Below, in pieces: positions 1-9,730 of a DNA stretch of 64,000 bases (its first letter is position 1; each line of letters starts with the position of its first letter). Both the position numbers and the translations under genes were made by a program. This stretch comes from Ancylobacter polymorphus (GTDB lineage: Bacteria > Pseudomonadota > Alphaproteobacteria > Rhizobiales > Xanthobacteraceae), in assembly GCF_022836935.1 (NCBI RefSeq), contig NZ_CP083239.1, forward strand, positions 1,998,001 to 2,062,000, read 5' to 3'. The notes beneath the pieces were generated by a model that saw only the letters and a program-made list of their open reading frames with translations, was not told the origin of the DNA and did no database searches.

Positions 1-195
1 CGCCCGCCGGCTTTCCACCATGTGCGGGCCGAGCCCGACAAGGAACACCGCTTCATCGACCGCGCGGTCGAAAAGCAGGCTGTAGAATGCTGCGTGCAAA
101 TGCCCGTTGTGATCGGCCCAACCGGCGTCAACCGTCATGACGGACGACACGAAGGGCGCGAAGAACACGGGTTCGAAATCGATCCCGTCCAGCAT
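1..195 (-). CDS. Thioesterase family protein, 5' end only (cut by window edge)
   Basis: The first 65 codons of a minus-strand gene that runs off the left edge. The start ATG is at 195. The visible peptide contains GWADHNGHLHAAFY followed by LLFDRAVDE, which matches the catalytic region of hotdog-fold acyl-CoA thioesterases (the D/N-x-N-G-H motif of the 4HBT/FcbC/YbgC type). Such enzymes hydrolyse acyl-CoA thioesters in the cytoplasm; the substrate cannot be inferred. The next gene is divergent, starting at 452, so the two share an intergenic region of about 256 bp. The family call is fairly secure from the motif. The length and C-terminus are unknown. Confidence 0.7.
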   Translation of the reverse strand, partial: MLDGIDFEPVFFAPFVSSVMTVDAGWADHNGHLHAAFYSLLFDRAVDEAVFLVGLGPHMVESRRA

Positions 196-376
196 GACAC
201 CATCCCGACCGTTATGAGCGCGAGGTAGCGCGCTGCCTTATTGACAAGCATTGTGCCGACTTTCCATGCAGTCGTCACCTGCCGTGATGGCGTTTGAATG
301 ACCGAATTCTTGCGATAGCGGGGTTTCGTCGTGCTTATTGCGCGGCAGCAGGCCTCCGCCGGGAGTCGCGAGGGGC

Positions 377-395
377 CGGCATAAGGTATATGCCG
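377..395. promoter_or_regulatory. Perfect 7+5+7 inverted repeat, candidate operator
   Basis: CGGCATA and TATGCCG flank a 5-bp AT-rich spacer (AGGTA). The repeat lies 56 bp upstream of the ATG of the FAD-linked oxidase at 452, in the region between two divergent genes. Its size and symmetry suit a dimeric repressor. Lactate and glycolate oxidase genes are often controlled by GntR-type regulators, but no regulator gene is visible here, so the binding protein is unknown. Confidence 0.4.
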
Positions 396-451
396 TTGAG
401 GCGACCGGCTCCGGCCGGGTGTAGGGCCGAGACGAGCGTCGGGAGGGTGGC

Positions 452-1867
452 ATGGAAACCAGTGTCGAGGAGCGTCCTGTGGCGCCTGCGGGTGGTGCGG
501 GGGTGCAGCAGGTTATCGCCGCTCTCTCCGCCCATTTCGGTGAGCGGCTCGCCACCGGTCGGGCCATTCGCGAGCAGCACGCCAACACCGTCACCTGGCT
601 CGCCAATGAGGCGCCGGACGCGGTGGTGTTCGTCGAAAGCACCGAGGAGGTGCAGAAGGTCGTGCGCGCCTGCGCGCAGCACCGCGTGCCGGTCATCGCC
701 TTCGGCACCGGCTCCTCGCTGGAAGGGCAGATCAACGCGCCGAGGGGCGGCATTTCCATCGACCTGTCACGGATGAACCGTGTGCTGTCTGTGCACACGG
801 AAGATCTCGACTGCGTGGTCGAGCCGGGGGTGACGCGCAAGCAGCTGAACGAGCATCTGCGCGATGCCGGCCTGTTCTTCCCCATAGATCCCGGCGCCGA
901 TGCCTCGTTGGGCGGCATGGCGTCTACCCGCGCTTCCGGCACCAATGCTGTGCGCTATGGCACGATGAAGGACAATGTCATCGCACTCACCGCGGTGCTG
1001 GCCAATGGCGAGGTGATCACCACCGCGCGGCGGGCGAAGAAATCATCGGCCGGCTACGATCTTACGCGCCTGTTCGTCGGCGCCGAGGGCACGCTGGGCA
1101 TCATCACCAGCCTGACGCTGCGGCTTGCCGGCATCCCTGAGGCGATCTCCGGCGGAGTCTGCGCCTTCCCCACGGTCCGCGCCGCCTGCGATGCGGTCAT
1201 CCTCACCATCCAGACCGGCCTCCCCGTCGCGCGCATCGAACTGCTCGACGAAGTGCAGGTCCGGGCCTGCAATGCCTATTCGAAGCTCGATCTTGCCGAG
1301 CAGCCGACGCTGTTCGTCGAGTTCCACGGCACCGAGGCGAGCGTTCACGAGCAAAGTGAGAGATTTAGCGAGATCGCCGCCGAGTATGGTGGGGGCGGTT
1401 TCCGCTGGGCGACGCGACCGGAGGACCGCACGCGCCTGTGGCAGGCGCGGCACGACGCTTATTGGGCCTGTCTGCCGCTGAAGCCCGGCGCCAAGGCCCT
1501 CGCCACCGATGTCTGCGTCCCCCTCTCCCGTCTTGCCGACTGTGTCGATGAGACCAAGCGGGACATTGAGGAAATGGGGATGCTGGCGCCGATCGTCGGC
1601 CATGTCGGGGACGGCAATTTCCACACCGTCACGCTGGTGGACGTGAGCGACCCGCACGATGTCGCCAAGGCGAAGGACTTCATTTCCCGCATGATCAAGC
1701 GCTCGCTGGCCATGGGCGGCACAGCCACGGGTGAGCACGGCGTCGGGCAGGGCAAGCGCGCCTATATGGAGGCCGAGCACGGCGCCGCCACATTGGAGGC
1801 GATGCGGGCGATCAAGCAGGCGCTGGACCCGCACGACATCATGAATCCGGGCAAGATCCTGCCCTGA
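452..1867 (+). CDS. FAD-linked oxidase, D-lactate dehydrogenase (cytochrome)/GlcD type
   Basis: A 471-aa flavoprotein of the VAO/PCMH (FAD_binding_4) family, which oxidises 2-hydroxy acids such as D-lactate or glycolate. The N-terminal FAD domain shows FGTGSSLEGQ and the PGADASLGGMASTRASGTNA stretch, then GTLGIITSLTLRL. The C-terminal FAD-oxidase domain carries HVGDGNFH (the usual metal-site region), GEHGVGQGKR and the closing DPHDIMNPGKILP. The length fits bacterial Dld/GlcD proteins. No GlcE or GlcF partner is adjacent, which favours a stand-alone D-lactate dehydrogenase over the three-subunit glycolate oxidase. The start is supported by GGGAGGG 5 nt upstream. Substrate is inferred only from the family. 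Confidence 0.85.
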   Translation: METSVEERPVAPAGGAGVQQVIAALSAHFGERLATGRAIREQHANTVTWLANEAPDAVVFVESTEEVQKVVRACAQHRVPVIAFGTGSSLEGQINAPRGGISIDLSRMNRVLSVHTEDLDCVVEPGVTRKQLNEHLRDAGLFFPIDPGADASLGGMASTRASGTNAVRYGTMKDNVIALTAVLANGEVITTARRAKKSSAGYDLTRLFVGAEGTLGIITSLTLRLAGIPEAISGGVCAFPTVRAACDAVILTIQTGLPVARIELLDEVQVRACNAYSKLDLAEQPTLFVEFHGTEASVHEQSERFSEIAAEYGGGGFRWATRPEDRTRLWQARHDAYWACLPLKPGAKALATDVCVPLSRLADCVDETKRDIEEMGMLAPIVGHVGDGNFHTVTLVDVSDPHDVAKAKDFISRMIKRSLAMGGTATGEHGVGQGKRAYMEAEHGAATLEAMRAIKQALDPHDIMNPGKILP

Positions 1868-2029
1868 TCCGGGACGCCCGGGCGGCGCCGAGACCGGCTT
1901 GCGGCGGTCTGCCTCAATTCGCGCCTTGCGCATACAGCTAAGAACGCGAAAATTATCAACCATCTAGCGTAGAGTGGTCGGGCATCCGCCAGCGGGCGGG
2001 ACGCCGGGGCCGAAAGGCCGGAGGAACGC

Positions 2030-5000
2030 GTGCAGAACCTGCTGTTGACGATTGCGGGCGCGATCATACTGGCCGTCGTGGCGGCCTTCGCGGCGCCGTT
2101 CGTCGTCGACTGGTCGCAATGGCGCTCGGTGTTTGAGGCGCAGGCGGCGCGGACGATGGGTGCGCCTGTCGTCATCCGCGGGCCGATCGACGCGCAGATT
2201 CTCCCCACGCCGCGTGTTGTCCTGCGCGATGTTTCCATTGGTCTTGACGGCGGCGGGACCTCGCTCGCGGCGGCGGAACTGTCCGGCCGGCTCAATCTCG
2301 GTGCGTTGATGCGCGGCGACGTGGTGGCCGATCAGGTCACGCTTCTGCGTCCGCGTGCTCGCTTGGTAATTGATAATACGGGGAAAATCTCGATTCCTAC
2401 CGGTGCCGCCCGCCCCGCGGGGTTCAGCGTCGCCCAACTCTCCGTCCTCGACGGTAGCTTCGAACTGCTGGACCGCGCCAATCAGCGCGCCTTCAAGCTC
2501 GACGACGTGGACCTCACCGGCGAAGTCGGCGGTTCGATGGGACCGATAAAACTGGATGGTGAGGCCGATGCGGCCGGCCTGCGCCGGCGGGTGCGGCTGA
2601 ATGTATCGGCCTTCGCCGCCGACAGTACCGCCAAGCTCCGGCTCAGCGCGCAGAATGTCGGCTCGCCGCTCAGCGTCGATGCGGACGGGGTGCTGAACCT
2701 TGCCGGCGGTGCGCCGAGCTTTCGCGGCCGGGCGGCGCTGGTGCGCACCGCCGCCCCCGAAGCCAGTCCCACGGGCGGCGACCCGCTCAAGGCGTGGAGC
2801 CTCGCCGCCAAGGTGGATGCGACGCCGCAGACTGTCGCCGCGACCGATCTTAGCCTGACACTCGACGCGGCCGAGCGGCCTGTGGCGCTGTCGGGTTCCG
2901 CCCGCCTCGTCGCGGCCGGCCCCGGCGTCCCGGAATCGCGGCTCGATCTCACCCTTGCCGCCCGCCAGCTCGATCTTGCCGCGCTGACCGGTGGCGCGAC
3001 GCCGCTGGCGGCGACCGATGCGCTGGCGCGGCTGCTCGCGCCGCTCGCCGATCTCGCCATGGTCGGCTCGCTGGATCTGTCCAGCGACACGGTGCTGCTC
3101 GCCGGGGCGGCGGCGCGCGAGGTGAAGGCGGGGCTCGACTGGTCGCCCGGCGGCTGGCGCGCCCGCACGCTGGAGGCGCGGCTGCCCGGTGGGGCGCGGA
3201 TCGCGCTGTCCGGTACGCTGCCGCGCGTGGCCGGCACCGGCGATCCCAATGCGGCGCTGTTCGGCGGCACGGGTGTGCTGGAGGCGCAGGACCTGCCGGG
3301 CTTCGTCGCCTGGGCGGTGCCGCAGGCCAGCGGGCTGGTGGCGAGCCTGCCGGCCGGGGCGGCGCGGCTGGCCGGCGATCTCAGCGTCAGTGCTGGCGGC
3401 TTCGCGCTCGACAAGCTGGAGCTTGCCGCCGGCGAGAGCCGCTTTGCCGGCACCGCTGCCTATACGCTGCCGGTGGCGCAGGGACGCGGGCGGATCGACG
3501 CGGTGCTGACCACCTCGGATGTCGATGTCGACGCGCTGTTGCCGCCGATGCAGAAGTTGGTAGCGCTCGGCCTCGGGACCACCGATCTCAATCTCAGCGT
3601 CGGCGGCCGGCAGGTGCGGCTTGCCGGCGGCAGCGCCCGCAGCCTGGATCTCATCCTCAAGGGCACGTCGGAGGGGCTGGGCATCGAGCGCCTGGCGCTG
3701 GAGGATTTCGCCGGGCTCGATCTTACCGGTAGCGGGCGCCTCGCTGCCCTCGGCGGCGATGGCGCCGGTACCGCGCGCTTCACCGCAAAGCTCACCGGCC
3801 GGCGGGCCGAGGGCCTGCCGGGCCTTGCCGGGGCGTTCGGCCTCACCCGCATCGAACCCTTCCTTTCCGCCGCGCAGGCGAGCCTCGCGCCCGTCGACCT
3901 CACCCTGACGCTGGTGTCGCAGGACGGGCGCACAACGGTGGATGCCGGCGGCCGGCTTGGCGGTCTTTCCGGCACCGGAAAGCTCGGCTTTGCCGCCGAT
4001 GGCCGCCTGAGCGGACAGGTCGCGCTGGATGCGCGCGACGGCAGCGCGGTGCTCACCAGTGCTGGCGTGCCGGGGCTGCGGCCTACTCTCGGCCCGGCGC
4101 GACTTGTCCTCGATCTCGACCAGCGCGTCGCCGCGACGCTCGAATTTGCCGGCGCGCGGCTGCGGGCGGAAGGCAAGGCGGCGCTCGACGCCGCCGGGCG
4201 GCTGGAACCCGACCTCGCCCTGACGCTCGACGCGGCCGATCTCACCCCCCTGCTGCCGCAGAACGCCGTGCCGGCCGCCGGCGCGGTGCCGGCCCGCTTC
4301 ACCGGCACGCTGACCCGCGCAGGCGAGGAATGGCGCATTGGCGCGCTGGCCGGGACGCTGGGCGCGCAGCGTCTCGACGGCACCCTCGCCTATATGTCGG
4401 GTCAGCCGCTGCGGGCGGCGCTCAACCTGCCGCAATGGAGCCTCGCGCCGGCGCTCGCGCTTGTCGTCGGCGCTTCCGATGGCGGCGCGGCGGAGGGATG
4501 GTCACGCGCGGCCTTCGGCCCGGCCGCCGCGGCACCCGCCGCCGATGTGACGCTGAATGTCGGGCGCTTCGACCTTCCCGGCGGCCTGATACTGGGCGAG
4601 GCGAAGGTGGCGGCGCGGCTGAGCGAGGGGCGCCTCGCGGTGGAGAGCGCGAATGGCACGCTCGCCGGCGGAAACTTCGCCGGCAAGTTCAACCTCGCCC
4701 GCGCCGGCCAGACGGTGCAGTTCGACGGACGGCTGGCGCTGACCAATGCCGACAGCGCCGCGCTGTTCGCCGCCCTCGGCGTGACGCAGCCGAAGCTGCG
4801 CGGCCGCGTGAGCACCACGCTCGACCTCACCGGGCGCGGCACCTCGCCCTTCGCGCTGGCCAGCCAGCTGCAGGGGCAGGGCAGCGTCGCGGTCGAGGCG
4901 CTGGAAATCGACCAGAGCGACCCGAAGGCGCTGCAATATGTGATGCTGGCGACCGAACGCGGCCCGCCGCCGGACCAGCAGCGCCTCGCACAGCTGCTCA

Positions 5001-5635
5001 GCGACGGTCTGGCGCGGGCGCCGCTGAAGCTGGCGCGGGTGGAAAGTGCGGTCAGCGTGGTGGACGGCGTCGCCCGCACCAGTGCCGCCCGGCTCGCGGT
5101 GGGCGAACAGCGCTTCGGCCTGAGCGGGGCGCTGGACATTCCCGCCCTGAGCTTCGAGGCGACGCTGGAAATGCAGGATGTCGCCAGCGCCGGCCTGCCG
5201 GCCGCGCCGGCGGCGGCGGTGCAGTGGCGCGGCCCGCTGACGGCGCCGGAGCGGCGCTTCGACCTCACCGCGCTCAGCACCGCCATCAACATGCGGGCGC
5301 TGGAGCGGGAGACAAGGCGGCTGGAAGCGGAATATGGCCGCACGCCGCTGACCGATGGCGGGCAGGCGACCGACGCGCCGCCGGTGCGCCGCCCCACGCC
5401 GCAGGCCGCGCCGCGTGCCGGTGGCGCCGCCGTTGCCCCGCGGGCGACGCCGCAGCCGGCCGCGCCGCGCGCGCCTGCTGCCGCTCGGCCGGCGGCGCCG
5501 CAATCCTATTATGGCCAGTACACCGCGCCCGGGCAGAGCGCGCCGGGAAGCGCCGCCCCGCCGCTGGCCCCGCCGGTGGATATTCCCAACGACCCGCTGC
5601 GCAGCCCGATCATCCTGCCGCCGCTGGCGCCCTGA
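2030..5635 (+). CDS. AsmA family protein
   Basis: A 1201-aa envelope protein of the AsmA/TamB-like group. The GTG start follows GGAGGA by 5 nt. One N-terminal membrane anchor (residues about 2-22) is followed by the typical VVDWSQWRSVFEAQAARTMG segment seen at the start of AsmA proteins. The long body is built of repetitive beta-rich blocks. The AsmA C-terminal domain is near residues 900-1100 (GRVSTTLDLTGRGTSPFALA, then LEIDQSDPKALQ). The last about 90 residues are a Pro/Ala-rich low-complexity tail. Family members are thought to help move phospholipid or keep outer-membrane biogenesis in order from the inner-membrane side. It converges with serB, with 7 nt between the stop codons. Confidence 0.85.
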   Translation: MQNLLLTIAGAIILAVVAAFAAPFVVDWSQWRSVFEAQAARTMGAPVVIRGPIDAQILPTPRVVLRDVSIGLDGGGTSLAAAELSGRLNLGALMRGDVVADQVTLLRPRARLVIDNTGKISIPTGAARPAGFSVAQLSVLDGSFELLDRANQRAFKLDDVDLTGEVGGSMGPIKLDGEADAAGLRRRVRLNVSAFAADSTAKLRLSAQNVGSPLSVDADGVLNLAGGAPSFRGRAALVRTAAPEASPTGGDPLKAWSLAAKVDATPQTVAATDLSLTLDAAERPVALSGSARLVAAGPGVPESRLDLTLAARQLDLAALTGGATPLAATDALARLLAPLADLAMVGSLDLSSDTVLLAGAAAREVKAGLDWSPGGWRARTLEARLPGGARIALSGTLPRVAGTGDPNAALFGGTGVLEAQDLPGFVAWAVPQASGLVASLPAGAARLAGDLSVSAGGFALDKLELAAGESRFAGTAAYTLPVAQGRGRIDAVLTTSDVDVDALLPPMQKLVALGLGTTDLNLSVGGRQVRLAGGSARSLDLILKGTSEGLGIERLALEDFAGLDLTGSGRLAALGGDGAGTARFTAKLTGRRAEGLPGLAGAFGLTRIEPFLSAAQASLAPVDLTLTLVSQDGRTTVDAGGRLGGLSGTGKLGFAADGRLSGQVALDARDGSAVLTSAGVPGLRPTLGPARLVLDLDQRVAATLEFAGARLRAEGKAALDAAGRLEPDLALTLDAADLTPLLPQNAVPAAGAVPARFTGTLTRAGEEWRIGALAGTLGAQRLDGTLAYMSGQPLRAALNLPQWSLAPALALVVGASDGGAAEGWSRAAFGPAAAAPAADVTLNVGRFDLPGGLILGEAKVAARLSEGRLAVESANGTLAGGNFAGKFNLARAGQTVQFDGRLALTNADSAALFAALGVTQPKLRGRVSTTLDLTGRGTSPFALASQLQGQGSVAVEALEIDQSDPKALQYVMLATERGPPPDQQRLAQLLSDGLARAPLKLARVESAVSVVDGVARTSAARLAVGEQRFGLSGALDIPALSFEATLEMQDVASAGLPAAPAAAVQWRGPLTAPERRFDLTALSTAINMRALERETRRLEAEYGRTPLTDGGQATDAPPVRRPTPQAAPRAGGAAVAPRATPQPAAPRAPAAARPAAPQSYYGQYTAPGQSAPGSAAPPLAPPVDIPNDPLRSPIILPPLAP

Positions 5636-5642
5636 CCGCGGC

Positions 5643-6536
5643 TCAGGCGGCGATGAACTCCTCGGCCGTGTAGCCCTGGAGATAGAGCAGGGCGGTGAGG
5701 TCGCCATGGTCGATCCGCACCTGCGCGGCGGCGGCGACGGCGGGCTTGGCGTGGTAGGCGACGCCGAGGCCCGCTTCGCCGATCATGGCGAGATCGTTCG
5801 CCCCGTCGCCGACGGCGAGCGTGTCGCCATGGCCAAGGCCGAGGGCCGCGCGCAGCTCCACCAGCGCGGCGAGCTTGGCCTCGCGACCGAGGATGGGTTC
5901 CTCGACCAGCCCGGCGAAGGCCTCGCCATCGGCCACCAGCACATTGGCGCGGTGGGCGTCGAAGCCGATCATCTCCGCTACGCGCTCGGTAAAGAGGGTG
6001 AAGCCGCCGGACACCAGCAACGTGTGGGTGCCCTGCGCCTTCATGGTGCGCACCAGCGTGGTGCCGCCCGGGGTGAGACGAATGCGCGCGGCGATGACCT
6101 CATCGACGACGGCGAGCGGGAGGCCCTTGAGCAGGGCGACGCGCTCGCGCAGCGCCGGCTCGAAGGCGATCTCGCCGCGCATGGCGCGCTCGGTGATGGC
6201 GGAGACATGCGCCTTCATCCCGGCATAGTCGGCGAGCTCATCGATGCATTCCTGCCCGATCATGGTGGAATCCATATCGGCGAGGAATAGCCGCTTGCGC
6301 CGTCCTTCCGCCGGCAGCAGCGCCACATCGACTGGGGCGCCGTCCAGCGCCGCGCGCAGGCTCGCGAGGTCTGCGCCGTCGGCGCAGGCGATTTCCGCCG
6401 CGATGCCGGGGTTGAGCCAGTGTGCCGGGCCGGGCGAGGGGAGGGCGGCGCGGGCGCGGGCGAGCAGCGCCTCATCCACCGCCGGGGCGGCGGGAGAGGA
6501 GATGAAAACGGCGACAAGCGGCAGGGAGTGCGACAT
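5643..6536 (-). CDS. serB: Phosphoserine phosphatase SerB
   Basis: A 297-aa HAD-superfamily phosphatase for the last step of serine synthesis (O-phosphoserine to serine), cytoplasmic. HAD motif I is DMDSTM (Asp87 nucleophile, Asp89 acid/base). Motif II lies in LLVSGGF, and motif IV is GDGANDLAM (residues 243-251), with the conserved QECIDELAD substrate loop after motif I. The N-terminal about 80 residues resemble the small regulatory extension found in many proteobacterial SerB proteins. It is divergent from miaA, leaving 50 bp for both promoters. Confidence 0.95.
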   Translation of the reverse strand: MSHSLPLVAVFISSPAAPAVDEALLARARAALPSPGPAHWLNPGIAAEIACADGADLASLRAALDGAPVDVALLPAEGRRKRLFLADMDSTMIGQECIDELADYAGMKAHVSAITERAMRGEIAFEPALRERVALLKGLPLAVVDEVIAARIRLTPGGTTLVRTMKAQGTHTLLVSGGFTLFTERVAEMIGFDAHRANVLVADGEAFAGLVEEPILGREAKLAALVELRAALGLGHGDTLAVGDGANDLAMIGEAGLGVAYHAKPAVAAAAQVRIDHGDLTALLYLQGYTAEEFIAA

Positions 6537-6586
6537 GGCAGCAACTGGGACCTTGCCGCCGGGCCGGCGTCGGGCAAAAAGGCAGG

Positions 6587-7537
6587 ATGGAAACCCGGAA
6601 GAGCGAAAAGGGCGTGACCGCGAAAGCTGCGCGCCCGCGCGCCGTGCTTATTGCAGGACCGACGGCGAGCGGCAAGTCGGCGCTGGCGCTCGCTTTGGCG
6701 GAGCGGGTGGGCGGCGTCGTCATCAATGCCGATTCCATGCAGGTCTATCGCGACCTCAGGGTGCTCTCGGCGCGGCCGACCCTGCAGGAGGAGGCGCGCG
6801 CGCCGCACCGGCTCTATGGCCATGTGGATGGCGGTGACGATTATTCCGTGGCGCGCTGGCTGGAAGATGCGGCGGCGGCGCTGGCCGAGGCGGAGCGCGT
6901 GGGCTGGCTGCCGATCGTCACCGGCGGCACCGGGCTTTACTTCAAGGCGCTCACCCAGGGGCTCTCGCCCATTCCGCCGATTCCAGAGGCGGTTCGCGCC
7001 CGCGTGCGCGGCCTCGACCTCGATGCGCTGAGGCTGCACGCGCGGCTGATGGCGGTGGACCCGGAGACGGCGGCACGGCTGCGGCCTTCCGACACGCAGC
7101 GGCTGATGCGGGCGCTGGAAGTGTTCGAAGCGACGGGACGGCCGCTGGCGCAGTGGCAGCAGGTCCCGGCCGAGGCGCCGGTGCTGGCGGCGGAAAGCAC
7201 GCTGCGGCTGTTCCTCGCCACTGACCGCGCGGCCCTGCGCGCCCGCATCGCCGAGCGCTTCCACGCCATGATGGCGGAAGGGGCACTGGACGAGGCGCGG
7301 GCGTTGCTGGCGCGCGGCCTGCCGGCGGATCGGCCGCTCTTGAAGGCCCACGGCATGCCGTGGTTCGGGCGCCATCTCGCCGGGGAGATCACGGTGGAGG
7401 CGGCGATCGAGGGGGCTATCCTCGACACGCGCCACTACGCCAAGCGGCAGGACACCTGGTTCCGCCACCAGCTGGAGGGCTGGACGGCGTTGCCGAAGGA
7501 TCAGGCGGCGGCGTGGCTGGCGCGCGCCGTCGGCTGA
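6587..7537 (+). CDS. miaA: tRNA dimethylallyltransferase MiaA
   Basis: A 316-aa enzyme that transfers the dimethylallyl group of DMAPP to N6 of A37 in tRNAs reading UNN codons. The P-loop GPTASGKS is at residues 24-31, DSMQVY (catalytic Asp region) at 49-54, and [10 protein letters not shown] and the KRQDTWFR signature lie further on. The length is normal. The ATG at 6587 gives about 20 residues before the P-loop strand. A GTG at 6614, after AAAAGGG, is an equally plausible start that would shorten the protein by nine residues. It is divergent from serB and converges with msrQ, 4 nt away. Confidence 0.95.
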   Translation: METRKSEKGVTAKAARPRAVLIAGPTASGKSALALALAERVGGVVINADSMQVYRDLRVLSARPTLQEEARAPHRLYGHVDGGDDYSVARWLEDAAAALAEAERVGWLPIVTGGTGLYFKALTQGLSPIPPIPEAVRARVRGLDLDALRLHARLMAVDPETAARLRPSDTQRLMRALEVFEATGRPLAQWQQVPAEAPVLAAESTLRLFLATDRAALRARIAERFHAMMAEGALDEARALLARGLPADRPLLKAHGMPWFGRHLAGEITVEAAIEGAILDTRHYAKRQDTWFRHQLEGWTALPKDQAAAWLARAVG

Positions 7538-7541
7538 TCCT

Positions 7542-8483
7542 TCATGCGCGTGCGGTCCGACGGACGGGAAGGGGCCGCAGCCGCAGGGCGATGTCGCTCA
7601 GCACCGCGACGGCGATGCCGGCGCCGGCCACCCACCAACTCGGGCTGATGGCATACGCAAATGAGAGGTTCGCCTGCAGCACCCGCACAGGGTCGATGCC
7701 GGTGGCGGCGGCGTACCAGCCGGCTTCGATCAGCGCGGTGAGGATGCCGGAGGCGGCGGCGAGCGCAAGAAGGTTGAGAAAGCCGGTGCCGCGCCCGTAA
7801 GCCTGCAGCACGCGCCAGCCCATCAGCCAGACGAACAGGCCGGTCATCAGCACCGGCTGGGTCACGTCGAGCTTCTGCTGCATGAAGAAGTGCAGCAAAG
7901 CGAGCGCGGTGGCGGGGTAGACCAATTGGTGCAGCCGGTTCCAGCGCGCCGCGCCGAGCCGGCGGATCGCCCCGTCCCAGGAGGTGGCCGACAGCGCGGC
8001 AAAGGCCAGCACGGCAACAAAGCCGATGGTGAGATAGATGCGCAGCGCGATCTCGCTCGCGGCCGTGACAAGACTGCCGACATCGACGAGATAGACCGCG
8101 AGATGCACGCCGATGAGCGCAGCGGCACCGAGGCCGAGGGTGCGGCGCGTCAGCAGCAGTTTCGGCGCGTTGAACAGGCGCCGCGCCGGCGTTACGGCAA
8201 GCGATAGCAGCAGCAACCGGATCGCCCAGTCGCCGACGAAATGGATGACCTGGATGAGCGGGCGGGCGCCCAGCGCCGCCTCGCCGCCCAGCCCGCCCCC
8301 GGCCCCTGGCCCGCCGAGCCCTCCACCGCCCAAACCGGCGCCCCCCAGCCCGGGTGGCTCGGAGGCGGCGAAGCCGCCGCTGAAGATCTGTGCCAGCAGC
8401 AGGCCGAAGGGCAGCAGCACGATCAGCAGCGCCGCGATCTTCTCGGGGCTGAGCTTGCCGGAATTCTCGCGCAGAAAGGGCAT
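7542..8483 (-). CDS. msrQ: MsrQ, heme-binding membrane subunit of the MsrPQ methionine sulfoxide reductase (no MsrP adjacent)
   Basis: A 313-aa inner-membrane b-type heme protein of the YedZ/ferric-reductase-like family that passes quinol electrons to the periplasmic molybdoenzyme MsrP. About six to seven hydrophobic helices are visible. RRTLGLGAAALIGVHLAVYL and WNRLHQLVYPATALALLHF hold the conserved His residues expected to ligate heme. Two things are odd. The partner gene msrP, normally directly upstream in an operon, is absent: purK is the upstream neighbour. In addition, a Gly-rich insertion (residues about 45-67, GGAGLGGGGLGGPGAGGGLG) lies between the first helix and the core. The family call is good; its working partner is not in this window. 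Confidence 0.8.
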   Translation of the reverse strand: MPFLRENSGKLSPEKIAALLIVLLPFGLLLAQIFSGGFAASEPPGLGGAGLGGGGLGGPGAGGGLGGEAALGARPLIQVIHFVGDWAIRLLLLSLAVTPARRLFNAPKLLLTRRTLGLGAAALIGVHLAVYLVDVGSLVTAASEIALRIYLTIGFVAVLAFAALSATSWDGAIRRLGAARWNRLHQLVYPATALALLHFFMQQKLDVTQPVLMTGLFVWLMGWRVLQAYGRGTGFLNLLALAAASGILTALIEAGWYAAATGIDPVRVLQANLSFAYAISPSWWVAGAGIAVAVLSDIALRLRPLPVRRTARA

Positions 8484-8597
8484 GGGCGGGTCCGCTCGGG
8501 TCGGTGACGGTCCTGCCTATACGCCCCCGGCGGCGGCGGAATTTCAACGGCGCCGCGCACGAAGGCGTGAGCGGTCGTCCCGCCGCCGTGCGAAGCG

Positions 8598-8632
8598 GAA
8601 AATGCGCGGGCCCCCGCGAGGCCCGCCCGCAT
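8598..8632 (-). terminator. Probable terminator of the purEK operon
   Basis: On the minus strand ATGCG and CGGGC (separated by a 2-nt bulge) pair with GCCCG and CGCAT around a GC-rich 9-nt loop, followed by TTTTCC. It lies 4 nt beyond the purK stop codon. The short T-run and GC-rich hairpin fit an intrinsic terminator. Confidence 0.55.
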
Positions 8633-8635
8633 GGC

Positions 8636-9730
8636 CTAGTCTTCCTCAAAAATGCGCGTCACATGGCCCATCTTGCGGCCGGGGCGGGCTTCCGCCTTGC
8701 CATAGAGGTGCAGATGCGCGCCAGGCTCATCCAGCAGGTCGCGCCAGCTATCCGCCTCGTCGCCGATGAGATTGGTCATCTCGACACGGCCGAGCCGCTC
8801 CACCGCGCCGAGCGGCCAGCCGGCTATGGCGCGCACATGCTGCTCGAACTGGCTGGTGAGCGCCCCGTTCAGCGTCCAGTGGCCGGAATTATGCACGCGC
8901 GGGGCGATCTCGTTGACGATGACGCCCTGCGCGCCGTCCACTACCACGAGGAACATCTCGACCGCGAATACGCCGACATAGCCCAGCGATTCGCCGATGC
9001 GCCGGGCGATCTCGCGGGCGACGGCGTCCACTGCCGTGGTCACGTTCGCCGGGACGGTGGAGCGGAACAGGATGTGATGGCGGTGCTCGTTCTCCGTCAC
9101 CTCATAGGCCTTGAAGCGGCCATCCTCGGTGCGGGCGGCGACCACGGAGACCTCGCGCTCGAACGGCACGAAGCCTTCGAGGATCGAGGGGTGGCGACCC
9201 ACGGCGGCAAAGGCGGCCGCGGCATCATCACCCTCGCGGATAGTGACCTGCCCCTTGCCGTCATAGCCGAAGCGGCGGGTCTTCAGCACCGCCGGGCGGC
9301 CGATCTCGGCCAGCGCCGCTTCCAGCTCCGCCTCGTCATGCACGGCGGCGAAGGGCGCGGTCTCGATGCCGAGGCGGGAGACGAAGGTCTTTTCCTCCAG
9401 CCGGTCCTGGGTGATGCCGAGCGCCCGCGCGCCGGGATGCACCGGCACATGGCGGGCGAGGAATTCGGCGGTGTAGACCGGCACGTTCTCGAATTCATAG
9501 GTAACGACATCGACCGACTTGGCGAAGCGTTCCAGCGCGGCGAAGTCGTCATAGGCGGCGCGGGTGTGGGCGCTGGCGACATCGAAGGCCGGGCTGCCCT
9601 CTTCCGGCGCGTAGATATGCGCCTTCAGGCCGAGCGGGGCGGCGGCGAGGGCGATCATGCGGGCGAGCTGGCCGCCGCCGAGAATGCCGATCGTGTCGCC
9701 GGGCGCGAGAATCTTCGGTTGCGTGCTCAT
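8636..9730 (-). CDS. purK: 5-(carboxyamino)imidazole ribonucleotide synthase PurK
   Basis: A 364-aa ATP-grasp enzyme of purine synthesis that makes N5-CAIR from AIR, ATP and bicarbonate. [11 protein letters not shown] (residues about 15-25) is the Rossmann-like N-terminal signature. [13 protein letters not shown] and the EMFLVVVDG and [14 protein letters not shown] segments are typical of the ATP-grasp and C-terminal parts. The ATG at 9730 overlaps the purE stop in ATGA, indicating translational coupling, and was chosen over an upstream in-frame ATG inside purE. The product is handed to PurE, encoded directly upstream. Confidence 0.95.
   Translation of the reverse strand: MSTQPKILAPGDTIGILGGGQLARMIALAAAPLGLKAHIYAPEEGSPAFDVASAHTRAAYDDFAALERFAKSVDVVTYEFENVPVYTAEFLARHVPVHPGARALGITQDRLEEKTFVSRLGIETAPFAAVHDEAELEAALAEIGRPAVLKTRRFGYDGKGQVTIREGDDAAAAFAAVGRHPSILEGFVPFEREVSVVAARTEDGRFKAYEVTENEHRHHILFRSTVPANVTTAVDAVAREIARRIGESLGYVGVFAVEMFLVVVDGAQGVIVNEIAPRVHNSGHWTLNGALTSQFEQHVRAIAGWPLGAVERLGRVEMTNLIGDEADSWRDLLDEPGAHLHLYGKAEARPGRKMGHVTRIFEED

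Noticed and set aside
1964..4435. Very long minus-strand reading frame (823 codons) opposite the AsmA gene; similar long frames at 46620-49157 (minus) and 52898-55108 (plus)
   Set aside because: They lie fully antisense to well-supported genes and have Arg/Gly/His-biased composition with no domain pattern. Long antisense frames are expected in DNA of this GC content.
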